The notes: generated by a model from the letters alone, not told the origin. Counted from the first letter of the stretch, positions 1-5,784 are shown. The stretch is 7,763 bases of DNA from an uncultured Eubacteriales bacterium (GCA_902766185.1 CACXCQ010000008.1:1-7763); one strand, 5' to 3'. Numbers and translations: made by a program.

Positions 1-891
1 AACACAGCAGTTACATTCCAGGAAATGAAGGCCCGCGGGGAGAAGATCTCCATGCTCACCTGCTACGATTACTCCACCGCCAAGCTCATGGAAGCCGCCG
101 GCATCAACGCCGTTTTGGTCGGTGATTCCCTCGGCAACACCATGCTGGGCTACCCGGACACCCTCAGCGTCACCCTCGAGGAGACCATCATCTACAGCAG
201 CGCTGTCGCCAGAGGCTGCAAAGACACCATGGTGGTGATGGACATGCCGTTCATGACTTACCAGGTATCCATCGAGCAGGCCCTGATCAACGCCGGACGG
301 CTGATGAAGGAAGCCCGCGGCAGCGCGATCAAGCTGGAGGGCGGCGCGTCGGTCTGCCCCCAGATCAAGGCAATGACCGAGGCGGGTATCCCCGTAATGG
401 CGCACCTTGGACTCACCCCCCAGTCCATCAACACTTTGGGCGGCAACAAGGTGCAGGGCAAGACTGAGGACGCAGCGAAGAAGCTGCTGGAGGACGCTTA
501 CGCCATTCAGGACGCGGGAGCATTCTCCGTCGTTCTGGAATGCATCCCGGCGCCCCTCGCCGAGTTCATCACCAAGGCCCTGCGCATTCCCACCATCGGC
601 ATCGGCGGCGGCAGTGCCTGCGACGGCCAGATCCTGGTGTACCAGGACATGCTGGGCATGTTCACCGACTTTGTGCCCAAGTTCGTCAAGCAGTTCGGCG
701 CAGTGGGTGAGCTCATGACCAAGGCCTTCCAGGATTACGACGCCGAGGTCAAGGCGTCCACCTTCCCGGATGAGGAGCATTCCTTCCAGATGAAGGATCC
801 GTCGGTCCTGCAAAAGCTGGCCGAGGAGCTCAGACCGGAGGAGGCTATCGGCGGCGAAGTGGATCCGGAATACCTGGCGAAGCTGTACTAA
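1..891 (+). CDS. panB: 3-methyl-2-oxobutanoate hydroxymethyltransferase (5' end cut off by window)
   Basis: PanB transfers a hydroxymethyl group from 5,10-methylene-tetrahydrofolate to 2-oxoisovalerate, giving ketopantoate, the first committed step of pantothenate (and so CoA) synthesis in the cytosol. The frame is open from base 1, and the visible NTAVTFQEMKARGEK matches the usual PanB N-terminus, so only a few residues are missing; the ATG at 25 is internal. Counting from the first visible codon, the family metal and substrate residues are in place: D42 in GDSLG, D81 in VMDMPF, E113 in KLEGG, and the catalytic-type Glu E180 in VLECIP. PVMAHLGLTPQS and GIGGGSACDGQ are also typical. After the FPDEEHSF motif, where E. 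coli PanB ends, there is a tail of roughly 36 residues ending PEYLAKLY. panC follows after 51 bp on the same strand, so the two are probably one operon. Confidence 0.97.
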   Translation, partial: NTAVTFQEMKARGEKISMLTCYDYSTAKLMEAAGINAVLVGDSLGNTMLGYPDTLSVTLEETIIYSSAVARGCKDTMVVMDMPFMTYQVSIEQALINAGRLMKEARGSAIKLEGGASVCPQIKAMTEAGIPVMAHLGLTPQSINTLGGNKVQGKTEDAAKKLLEDAYAIQDAGAFSVVLECIPAPLAEFITKALRIPTIGIGGGSACDGQILVYQDMLGMFTDFVPKFVKQFGAVGELMTKAFQDYDAEVKASTFPDEEHSFQMKDPSVLQKLAEELRPEEAIGGEVDPEYLAKLY

Positions 892-942
892 GAAGATGAG
901 GCTGCGCAAAAACGGCGCGGCACGGATAAGCGGGAGGAAAAA

Positions 943-1866
943 ATGCTGATCGTAAAGACAATTGCTGAAGCGCGCCGGATCGTCTGGCGCTGGAAAGCCG
1001 AGGAGAGGACCATCGGTCTTTGTCCCACCATGGGCTACCTGCACGAGGGACACCTGTCTCTGATGCAGGCCTCCGTCCGGGACAATGACATCACCGTCGC
1101 CTCGATCTTCGTCAATCCCATGCAGTTCGCGCCCAACGAGGACCTGACGAAGTACCCCAGGGATTTTGAGCGGGACTGCAAGATGCTGGAGAAGGAAGGC
1201 GTGGACATGGTCTTTGCGCCGGAACCGTCGGAAATGTACCGGGATGATTTCTGCACCTTCGTGGACATGACCGTCGTATCCGAGGGCCTGTGCGGAAGGA
1301 GCCGCCCCGTGATGTTCCGCGGAGTCTGCACCGTCCTTACCAAGCTCATCAACATCATCTACCCCAACCGGATGTACATGGGCAAGAAAGACGCCCAGCA
1401 GCTGGCGGTGGTCCGGCGGATGGTCCGGGATCTGAACTTCAACCTCAAGGTAGTGGGCTGCCCCACCGTCCGGGAATCCGACGGGCTGGCCAAGAGCTCC
1501 AGAAACACCTACCTCTCTCCCGAGCAAAGGCAGGCCTCGCGGATTCTTTCCCGCACCCTTCGCCATGCCCAGGAGACGATTGCCGCCGCGGGCATCGGGC
1601 AGGGCGGCGGTGAAGCGGGCGCAGACGGCGCGGGTTCTGCCGGCGCGGGGCTCAGCAGCGCGGACATGATCGCCCGGATGGAAGAAGAACTGCGGACCGA
1701 ACCCATGGCGGACATCGACTACGTGGAGATCGTGGACGGCCTGTCTATGCAGCCTGTCCAGACTTTGCATGAGGGAGACCTGGTAGCCATGGCCGTGCGT
1801 ATCGGCGATACACGATTGATCGACAACTTCATCGTCGGAGACCCGCTGATCGAGATCGGCGAATAG
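943..1866 (+). CDS. panC: Pantoate--beta-alanine ligase (pantothenate synthetase)
   Basis: PanC condenses pantoate with beta-alanine at the cost of ATP through a pantoyl-adenylate, the last step to pantothenate. The 307-residue product has the nucleotidyltransferase signatures in order: PTMGYLHEGH (28-37, carrying the HxGH motif), FVNPMQF, GKKDAQQLAVVRRM from residue 147, and KSSRN (184-188), the KMSKS-like ATP loop. It ends with the usual GDTRLIDN. The start is set by a GGGAGG ribosome site at 932-937 placed 5 bases before the ATG. The C-terminal domain carries an unusual insert of about 25 residues made almost only of Gly and Ala (about 214-240), which makes the protein longer than the common 280-285 residues. 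The gene follows panB closely and is closed by a strong hairpin terminator. panD is not visible. Confidence 0.98.
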   Translation: MLIVKTIAEARRIVWRWKAEERTIGLCPTMGYLHEGHLSLMQASVRDNDITVASIFVNPMQFAPNEDLTKYPRDFERDCKMLEKEGVDMVFAPEPSEMYRDDFCTFVDMTVVSEGLCGRSRPVMFRGVCTVLTKLINIIYPNRMYMGKKDAQQLAVVRRMVRDLNFNLKVVGCPTVRESDGLAKSSRNTYLSPEQRQASRILSRTLRHAQETIAAAGIGQGGGEAGADGAGSAGAGLSSADMIARMEEELRTEPMADIDYVEIVDGLSMQPVQTLHEGDLVAMAVRIGDTRLIDNFIVGDPLIEIGE

Positions 1867-1881
1867 ACACGAATCCCCGCG

Positions 1882-1940
1882 AAAAAAACACACCGCCGGC
1901 GAAGCGAAAGCGCTTTCACTGGCGGTGTTTTCTTGTTTTT
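1882..1940. terminator. Bidirectional intrinsic terminator between convergent genes
   Basis: The arms CACCGCC (1891-1897) and GGCGGTG (1921-1927) pair perfectly. The stem extends outward through A/T pairs between the A-run at 1882-1888 and the TTTT at 1928-1931, with one mismatch. A small inner stem AGCG/CGCT (1903-1906/1911-1914) folds inside the loop. The plus strand continues into TTTTCTTGTTTTTT, and the minus strand reads from the stem into a run of seven T. It therefore fits as terminator both for panC and for the minus-strand gene ending at 1953. Confidence 0.9.
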
Positions 1941-1952
1941 TGTGCGGACCGG

Positions 1953-2372
1953 TCAGTTGTTGATGTACCACCAGACCGTTCCGATGATGCCGGCAATGGC
2001 CATCGCCGGGAAAAGGACCGTGGCGATGCGCTCCTGGATGATGTCCTTGCGGGTGGGCACGTACTCCCTGGCCGTGGCGTTGTCGTCGTAGGGGACGCTT
2101 CGGGGATAAACGTACTTCGCCGGGCAGGTGAGATCCAGCGCAGCCCAGTAAAGATTGCCATCCTTCACCGACACCGAGAGGAAGTTCTCCTCTTCCATCA
2201 GGGGGATGTACATGGGCCCCCGCAGACGGTAGCGGTCAAAAAGGCGGACCGCGCCATTGTTGAATTCCAGCCTGAGTGAGCGCGGATTCAGCACGCGCAC
2301 ATCGGTGATCTGGATCTGGCTTTTTGAGGGCTTCGTGCCCGCTGTTTTATCTACTGCCTTTGTTTCAGCCAT
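1953..2372 (-). CDS. DUF2442-like protein with C-terminal membrane segment
   Basis: A 139-residue protein of unknown function. After a polar start of about 20 residues, positions 21-96 resemble the DUF2442 domain: ITDVRVLNPRSLRLEFNNG, then a central IPLMEEENFLSVSV, then DGNLYW and an LDLTCPAKYVY segment, matching the family pattern of a small beta domain with a Trp/Asp pair (W76, D80). Residues about 116-137 (IATVLFPAMAIAGIIGTVWWYI) form one hydrophobic helix followed by only two residues, so the protein is predicted to be tail-anchored with the domain in the cytosol. DUF2442 proteins are normally small and soluble, so the membrane tail is a variation. The ATG is supported by GAGGAG at 2382-2387, 9 bases upstream. 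It lies 65 bp downstream of the tRNA gene on the same strand and ends against the bidirectional terminator. Family assignment is from pattern only. Confidence 0.72.
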   Translation of the reverse strand: MAETKAVDKTAGTKPSKSQIQITDVRVLNPRSLRLEFNNGAVRLFDRYRLRGPMYIPLMEEENFLSVSVKDGNLYWAALDLTCPAKYVYPRSVPYDDNATAREYVPTRKDIIQERIATVLFPAMAIAGIIGTVWWYINN

Positions 2373-2398
2373 TGCGTCGTTCTCCTCGAATATAGGAA

Positions 2399-2427
2399 AT
2401 GGGAAACCAGCGCACCCGATTTCCCAT
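2399..2427 (-). terminator. Hairpin after tRNA-Arg, possible terminator or processing site
   Basis: The arms ATGGGAAA and TTTCCCAT (2399-2406 and 2420-2427) pair perfectly over 8 bp with a 13-base loop, and two G-U pairs can extend the stem in minus-strand RNA. On the minus strand the stem lies 10 bases past the encoded CCA end of the tRNA and is followed by the pyrimidine- and T-rich TTCCTATATT. This could end the tRNA transcript, but the T-tract is interrupted, so read-through into the DUF2442-like gene is possible. Confidence 0.5.
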
Positions 2428-2437
2428 CCTGTTTCAT

Positions 2438-2512
2438 TGGCACCCCTAGCCGGAATCGAACCAGCAACTAACCCTTAGGAGGGGCTTGTTATATCCATTT
2501 AACTATAGAGGC
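2438..2512 (-). tRNA. tRNA-Arg (anticodon CCU), CCA encoded
   Basis: The minus strand folds as a complete 75-nt cloverleaf. Acceptor GCCTCTA pairs with TAGGGGT; D stem GTTA pairs with TAAC around loop AATGGATA; anticodon stem AGCCC pairs with GGGTT around loop CTCCTAA; the variable loop is AGTT; T stem GCTGG pairs with CCGGC around TTCGATT; the end is G plus an encoded CCA. The anticodon CCT lies at 2477-2479 and reads AGG codons. The AATGGATA D loop is typical of bacterial tRNA-Arg. The acceptor stem contains two G-U pairs, including the first pair (G1-U72). A promoter-like sequence lies just upstream on the minus strand. The gene sits between two minus-strand protein genes of accessory character; arginine tRNAs are common integration sites, but no integrase or duplicated 3' end is seen here. 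Confidence 0.95.
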
Positions 2513-2527
2513 TTGTCTTCGGTGATT

Positions 2528-2557
2528 ATCATATCACACACAGGCAAGTAGTTTCAA
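2528..2557 (-). promoter_or_regulatory. Putative sigma-A promoter for the tRNA-Arg gene
   Basis: On the minus strand TTGAAA (2552-2557) and TATGAT (2528-2533) are separated by 18 bases, a good match to the vegetative consensus. The -10 box ends 15 bases before the mature tRNA 5' end at 2512. Placement is the main support. Confidence 0.55.
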
Positions 2558-2572
2558 GGGGAAACATTCCCC
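2558..2572 (-). terminator. Short hairpin just after the nuclease-like gene
   Basis: GGGGAA and TTCCCC form a perfect 6-bp stem with a 3-base loop, 7 bases past the stop codon of the minus-strand gene 2580-3407. In that direction it is followed by TTGAAACTACTT, which is a poor T-tract and overlaps the putative -35 box of the tRNA promoter. It may be a weak terminator; otherwise the tRNA could be co-transcribed with the nuclease-like gene. Confidence 0.3.
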
Positions 2573-2579
2573 GCTCCGC

Positions 2580-3407
2580 TCAATACCCGAAGAACTGCCT
2601 TTGCACTTCCGCCACCACCCGGTGAATGGCCCGGCTGTCTGTACCGCCATGGAGATCATCGCTGGTCACGAAGAAGTTTCTCCCGAGGATGAATCCCGCC
2701 TGCAGATACCAGTAGCACTTTTCGCCGAAGTTGATGGCGTAGCCCTTGTCAAACAGACGGCCCAGATGCTCGATGATCACATGGGAATAATCAAAGCACC
2801 TGATATGGAAATCGGGGCTCACATTCTTCGTGTTGCCGTAGTCGTCTGCGATCGTCAGGATGCTGTCGTACCGGAAGGGGATCCCGGCATCGAGAAGCGT
2901 GTTCGCATACAAACACTCGCCCTTTGACCGGACCCGCTCGCCGTTTTGGGCGTAGATCTCCGAGTCCGGGAATGGCGCGGTGTTACGTGGAAAATCCGCA
3001 TTCGCCCATCGCTTCAGTTCTTCGTATCGCTTATCGTTGAAGTCCTCCAGAGCAATGCCGCGAAAGGATTGCGGCAGCGAATCCATGACTGCTCCATAGC
3101 TGTAGTCCTGATACTTGGCCATCAATTCCGAAAGCAAGCCCTGGTTTTGCAGGAGTCGGCTCCGCTTTTCCGCAACGAACCGTTCCCGCACAAAATCCCT
3201 CGCCGCCTCCGAATCCGGTTTCCCCAGATAACTCTTGTGCGGCTTTCGGCCTTTGCCGCGTTGCCGCAGGTAGCAATATGTATTGTCCCCGCGCTTCTGC
3301 AAAAGCAGGACACCCTCCGGTGACGTGTTTTCAAATGGGCTCGTCAAATCGATGAGCCTCTGTAATCGTCTCTGTTCCGTTAAAATCTGTTCGGTAAAGC
3401 CATTCAT
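2580..3407 (-). CDS. Predicted PD-(D/E)XK-like nuclease, role unknown
   Basis: A 275-residue protein that I cannot assign to a named family. The N-terminal part (about 5-105) is charged and helical with a GVLLLQKRG...YCYLRQRG strand pair and a YLGKPDSEAARDFVRERF segment. The C-terminal part has a pattern seen in the PD-(D/E)XK nuclease fold: SKGE (E164), a gap with RYDSIL, then SPDF (D199), then VIIEHLG (E213, H214), then a conserved-looking DKGYAINF. E164, D199 and E213 would be the metal ligands. The Lys expected after E213 is not at its usual place, so activity is not assured. The frame is open up to an ATG at 3467, but that ATG lies inside the repeat element. The ATG at 3405-3407 has AAAGGAG 6 bases upstream and is preferred. 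No membrane segment or signal peptide is seen. It could serve in defence, repair or a mobile element; context does not decide. Confidence 0.7.
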   Translation of the reverse strand: MNGFTEQILTEQRRLQRLIDLTSPFENTSPEGVLLLQKRGDNTYCYLRQRGKGRKPHKSYLGKPDSEAARDFVRERFVAEKRSRLLQNQGLLSELMAKYQDYSYGAVMDSLPQSFRGIALEDFNDKRYEELKRWANADFPRNTAPFPDSEIYAQNGERVRSKGECLYANTLLDAGIPFRYDSILTIADDYGNTKNVSPDFHIRCFDYSHVIIEHLGRLFDKGYAINFGEKCYWYLQAGFILGRNFFVTSDDLHGGTDSRAIHRVVAEVQRQFFGY

Positions 3408-3413
3408 CCTAAT

Positions 3414-3420
3414 CTCCTTT
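3414..3420 (-). promoter_or_regulatory. Ribosome binding site fixing the start at 3407
   Basis: The minus strand reads AAAGGAG followed by 6 bases and then the ATG at 3407-3405. The alternative upstream ATG at 3467 would place 20 extra codons over the repeat region, so the inner start is favoured. Confidence 0.8.
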
Positions 3421-3448
3421 CGCCCCCTGAAATCGCCGTTTTTTTGAA

Positions 3449-3513
3449 ATGGGTCACGAATCGGCAAATCTGTAGGTCATAGTTACCCATCGATTCCCGA
3501 AACCGTGACCCAT
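3449..3513. repeat. 65-bp palindrome-bounded element, copy 1
   Basis: The element is framed by a perfect 10-bp inverted repeat, ATGGGTCACG (3449-3458) and CGTGACCCAT (3504-3513), around a 45-base interior. Bases 3467-3499 of the interior recur at 3556-3588 with one mismatch (T3480 against C3569). By my alignment the whole unit matches copy 2 at 52 of 65 positions. Smaller related words lie inside it: GTAGGTCAT (3472-3480) and GTTACCCAT (3482-3490). It lies in the gene-free region upstream of the minus-strand nuclease-like gene and could be part of its leader RNA. Nothing here identifies a transposase or named repeat family. Confidence 0.85.
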
Positions 3514-3537
3514 GTCGTGGACCAAATCCCGAATCGC

Positions 3538-3602
3538 GTAGGTCACGATTTCCCGAATCTGTAGGTCACAGTTACCCATCGATTCCCGGATTCGTGACCT
3601 AC
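3538..3602. repeat. 65-bp palindrome-bounded element, copy 2
   Basis: Same length as copy 1 and displaced by exactly 89 bp. The frame is a perfect inverted repeat GTAGGTCACGA (3538-3548) and TCGTGACCTAC (3592-3602), extended to 12 bp by the flanking C3537-G3603 pair. Compared with copy 1, the outermost pair changes from A-T to G-C and the third pair from G-C to A-T, so pairing is kept both times. The 24-bp spacer between copies (3514-3537) holds a degraded arm (GTCGTGGACC) and a CCCGAATC word also found at 3552-3559. Confidence 0.85.
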
Positions 3603-3644
3603 GAGGAACACCTGTTGAGTCCACGTTGGCAGGACGGTTCCTCG
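3602..3644. repeat. Hairpin abutting repeat copy 2
   Basis: CGAGGAAC (3602-3609) pairs perfectly with GTTCCTCG (3637-3644), and an inner CCTG/CAGG (3611-3614/3630-3633) continues the stem across a small internal loop, leaving a 15-base loop. It shares bases 3602-3603 with the stem of copy 2, so the two folds compete at that point. There is no T-tract on either side, so it does not look like a terminator. Confidence 0.65.
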
Positions 3645-3747
3645 AATATCCAAATATTACCAAATACATGGCCGCGCGTCAACCAAAATATGGAAATTCG
3701 CCCCTGAAATACTCCTCGTTTTGCTCAAGAAACTCCAAACTAGTGAT

Positions 3748-3775
3748 TTCAAATCCGGGCCATTCGTGATACAAT
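3748..3775 (+). promoter_or_regulatory. Extended -10 promoter for the acidic membrane protein operon
   Basis: TGATACAAT at 3767-3775 is an extended -10 box (TGn plus TACAAT), with TTCAAA at 3748-3753 as a -35 box 16 bases upstream. Transcription would start near 3782, leaving a short leader of about 20 bases that carries AAAGGAG (3791-3797) seven bases before the ATG at 3805. Confidence 0.75.
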
Positions 3776-3804
3776 AGTTCAGATAGCGTAAAAGGAGTAA
3801 AGAT

Positions 3805-5310
3805 ATGAAAAACAGAACCCCGGCGGCAACCGTCATACTGTACATTTTCGCATTTATTTTCCTGGCAATTTCTGCGTATATGCTGTACGCGGCCATCGAT
3901 TTCCAGAAGCTTTATCTGGAAACGCTTCAGGCGAGTTTCCAGGATATGTGGTCCAATGTGGTCATCTATGTTATTGAAAAGTTCATTCCGTACTTTGGCA
4001 TAGCTGTGATCTCCTTTGGACTGGGCAAAGCCATCAGCACATTCCGCAAGTCCGGTGCGGCGACGGAAGCTGTCCTTGCTGAGGACGGTGTATTTGACGA
4101 GCAGTCACCTATCGCCATCAAGCTGGAGGAAATGCGTCAGATCAACAGCATCAAGCTGGAGGAGATGGAGCGCCGGGAGAAGGTCCGTCTGGAAGAGACC
4201 CGTTCTATGATTCTCAGCGATATGGAGATCTACCGTCTGCAGAGAGAAGAGGCGGAGAACTCCCTCATGCAAAAGCTGGCCACTTTGGTTGCCAGGACCG
4301 AGCCCGGAGCTTATTCGGAAGAAGGCGAGGATCCTCTTGGCGAACTGCTGCGTGAGGACGAAGCGGCGGCAGCCGAGGCAGCAGAAGAAAAGCCGGAAGC
4401 CGAGGTCGAATCTGAAGTTGAATCTGAAGTTGAAGCGGAAGAGCCTGAAACTGAAGTCGAGGAAGAGCCCGAGGTCGAAGAAACCGAAGAGACTGCAGAC
4501 GAAGATGCTGAGTCCGAAGAAGCAGCAGAAGGTGAAGAATCTGATGCCGAAGCTGAGGAAACCGTTGAGGAAACTGAGGAAGCAATAGAAGAGCCTGAGG
4601 CAGAAACCGAAGAAACGATTGAGGAAGAAGCGTCCGAGACTGAAGAGGTCGAAGAGGAAGCGGCAGAAGAACCCGAAGCCGAAGTCGAGGAAACAGAAGA
4701 ACCCGAGGCAGAAGCCGAAGAGGCAGACGCTGAATCCGAAGAAGAACCCGAAGCTGAAACCGAAGCCGAGGAAACAGAAGCCGAAGCGACCGAAGAAGGT
4801 GAAGCGGAAGAAGCAGAAGAAATAGAAGAACCTGAGGCAGAGGCTGAAGAAGTGGCTGAGGAAGAGACCGAGCCAGAAGCCGAAGAAGCTGAAGTAACCG
4901 AAGAATCATCCGAAGAGGAGACTGAAGACGTTTCAGAAGAAACAGCAGAAGAGCCAGCCGAAGAAACAGCCGATGAAGCCGAGGCGATCGAAGCAGAGAC
5001 CGAGGAAGCTGTAGAAACGGAAGCGGAGGAAGCAGATCCGGCAGAGAAGGAAGCCTGGTCCGAGGTGCTGGAAGAGTTCGCCGACGAGTCCGCCGAAGAA
5101 ACTGAAGCGGCGGTCGAGGAAGCAACCGAGCAAGCAGCCGAGGAAGTCGAGCAAGCAGCCGAGGAAGCTGAAGCGGCAGCCGAGGAAGCCAAGGAAGCCA
5201 AGCCGGATCCGGAGTCGGTCAAGTGGGACGCCAAGAAGGAGAACCTGAAGATCCTTGAGCCGGCAAGACAGAACAAGAAACGCAGGAAGAGAAAGAAAGG
5301 TCGCAAGTAA
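3805..5310 (+). CDS. Two-helix membrane protein with coiled coil and very acidic Glu/Ala-rich tail
   Basis: A 501-residue protein that I do not recognise. Two hydrophobic segments lie near the N-terminus (about 9-31 and 50-75), the second followed by KAISTFRKSG. Residues about 108-168 are heptad-like and charged (INSIKLEEMERREKVRLEE), suggesting a coiled coil. Residues about 185-465 consist almost wholly of Glu, Ala, Thr, Val, Pro, Ser and a few Asp, in irregular EPEAE, EETEE and EAEE words. The protein ends in a basic cluster, KKRRKRKKGRK. Both termini of the helical hairpin probably face the cytosol, placing the acidic tail and basic end there; a scaffold or charge-based binding role is only a guess. 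Start: AAAGGAG seven bases upstream, behind an extended -10 promoter. The thioesterase-like gene starts 3 bp after its stop, so translation is probably coupled. The tail length is likely to vary between strains. Confidence 0.85.
   Translation: MKNRTPAATVILYIFAFIFLAISAYMLYAAIDFQKLYLETLQASFQDMWSNVVIYVIEKFIPYFGIAVISFGLGKAISTFRKSGAATEAVLAEDGVFDEQSPIAIKLEEMRQINSIKLEEMERREKVRLEETRSMILSDMEIYRLQREEAENSLMQKLATLVARTEPGAYSEEGEDPLGELLREDEAAAAEAAEEKPEAEVESEVESEVEAEEPETEVEEEPEVEETEETADEDAESEEAAEGEESDAEAEETVEETEEAIEEPEAETEETIEEEASETEEVEEEAAEEPEAEVEETEEPEAEAEEADAESEEEPEAETEAEETEAEATEEGEAEEAEEIEEPEAEAEEVAEEETEPEAEEAEVTEESSEEETEDVSEETAEEPAEETADEAEAIEAETEEAVETEAEEADPAEKEAWSEVLEEFADESAEETEAAVEEATEQAAEEVEQAAEEAEAAAEEAKEAKPDPESVKWDAKKENLKILEPARQNKKRRKRKKGRK
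4360..5200 (+). repeat. Low-complexity GAA/GAG/GCN-rich coding repeat
   Basis: This stretch encodes the acidic tail and is built from degenerate in-frame GAAGCC, GAAACC, GAGGAA and GAAGAA words, without one fixed period. The purine-rich coding strand keeps opposite-strand frames free of stops over long distances. Such DNA is prone to slippage and unequal recombination; all length changes visible here keep the reading frame open. Confidence 0.85.
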
Positions 5311-5313
5311 GAG

Positions 5314-5736
5314 ATGAAGCGTTACAGATCATCACATATGGTCCGGATGGAGAACCTGAACCATCACGGAAATCTTTACGCAGGGCAGGGCATCGAATGG
5401 ATGATCGAGACGTCCTTTATTGTGGTGTGCACAGAGTACGGTGATCCCCAGGGGCTGCTGTACAAGAACACACATAAATTCGATTTTTATAAGTCCGTGC
5501 AGCCGGGCGACATCATCACCTACGAGGGGCTGATCGTCCGGACCGGAAGGACGAGCATTACCCTGAGAGTCGGGCTGTACAACGAGAAGACCGGCGTGCT
5601 TCACGCGGAGGGATTCACCACCTTCGTGGCCGTAGATGAAGCAGGAAAATCGGTTCCCCACGGCATCACGCTGGATGAACCCGCCGACGCGGAAGAAGCG
5701 AAATGGCGGGCGGAGGCGGACACCTTCTTCCGATAG
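5314..5736 (+). CDS. Hotdog-fold acyl-CoA thioesterase-like protein
   Basis: A 140-residue protein of the 4HBT/acyl-CoA hydrolase type, expected to hydrolyse an acyl-CoA in the cytosol; the substrate cannot be told. The N-terminal signature [21 protein letters not shown] (12-32) corresponds to the N-x-x-G-x-x-x-G-G stretch and the central helix of the hotdog fold. [30 protein letters not shown] and [15 protein letters not shown] are the following sheet strands. At the position where many family members have the catalytic Asp after W-(I/M) there is Ile31, with Glu32 next to it, so Glu32 may serve instead. The ATG lies 3 bp after the preceding stop with only weak ribosome-site resemblance (AAAGG about 13 bases upstream), which points to translational coupling with the upstream gene. 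prfA follows after 59 bp without a terminator. Confidence 0.85.
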   Translation: MKRYRSSHMVRMENLNHHGNLYAGQGIEWMIETSFIVVCTEYGDPQGLLYKNTHKFDFYKSVQPGDIITYEGLIVRTGRTSITLRVGLYNEKTGVLHAEGFTTFVAVDEAGKSVPHGITLDEPADAEEAKWRAEADTFFR

Positions 5737-5784
5737 CGGCAGAACGATCGCAGACAGGCAATAACGGAAGAAGCAGGAAGCAAG

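Noticed and set aside
407..718. Shadow frames within panB and panC
   Set aside because: These Arg/Ser/Pro-rich translations in other frames of conserved genes have no ribosome sites.
2257..2478. Plus-strand frame of 73 codons ending in an LAGIEPATN-like peptide
   Set aside because: This peptide is the well-known false translation of the antisense of a tRNA 3' half; the frame overlaps the tRNA and the DUF2442-like gene.
2601..3323. Two plus-strand frames of 108 and 125 codons opposite the nuclease-like gene
   Set aside because: They have no ribosome sites or family resemblance. The minus-strand frame covers both, has a strong ribosome site and shows recognisable motifs.
3408..3467. Upstream ATG extending the nuclease-like protein by 20 residues
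   Set aside because: It lies inside repeat copy 1 and has no ribosome site, whereas the ATG at 3405-3407 has AAAGGAG at ideal spacing.
3449..3602. CRISPR array
   Set aside because: There are only two near-identical units. The repeated core is 33 bases but the flanks are also similar, there is no unique spacer series, and no cas gene is present.
3454..3669. Minus-strand 71-codon frame through the repeat region
   Set aside because: The repeat period of 89 changes frame between copies, so the repetition is not at protein level, and no ribosome site precedes it.
4311..5306. Minus-strand open frame of 331 codons rich in Ser and Ala
   Set aside because: It is the complement of the Glu/Ala-rich coding repeat, which lacks stops in antisense frames. 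It has no ribosome site, and its composition is explained entirely by the sense gene. The 286-codon Leu/Arg/Pro-rich frame at 4265-5125 is the same effect.
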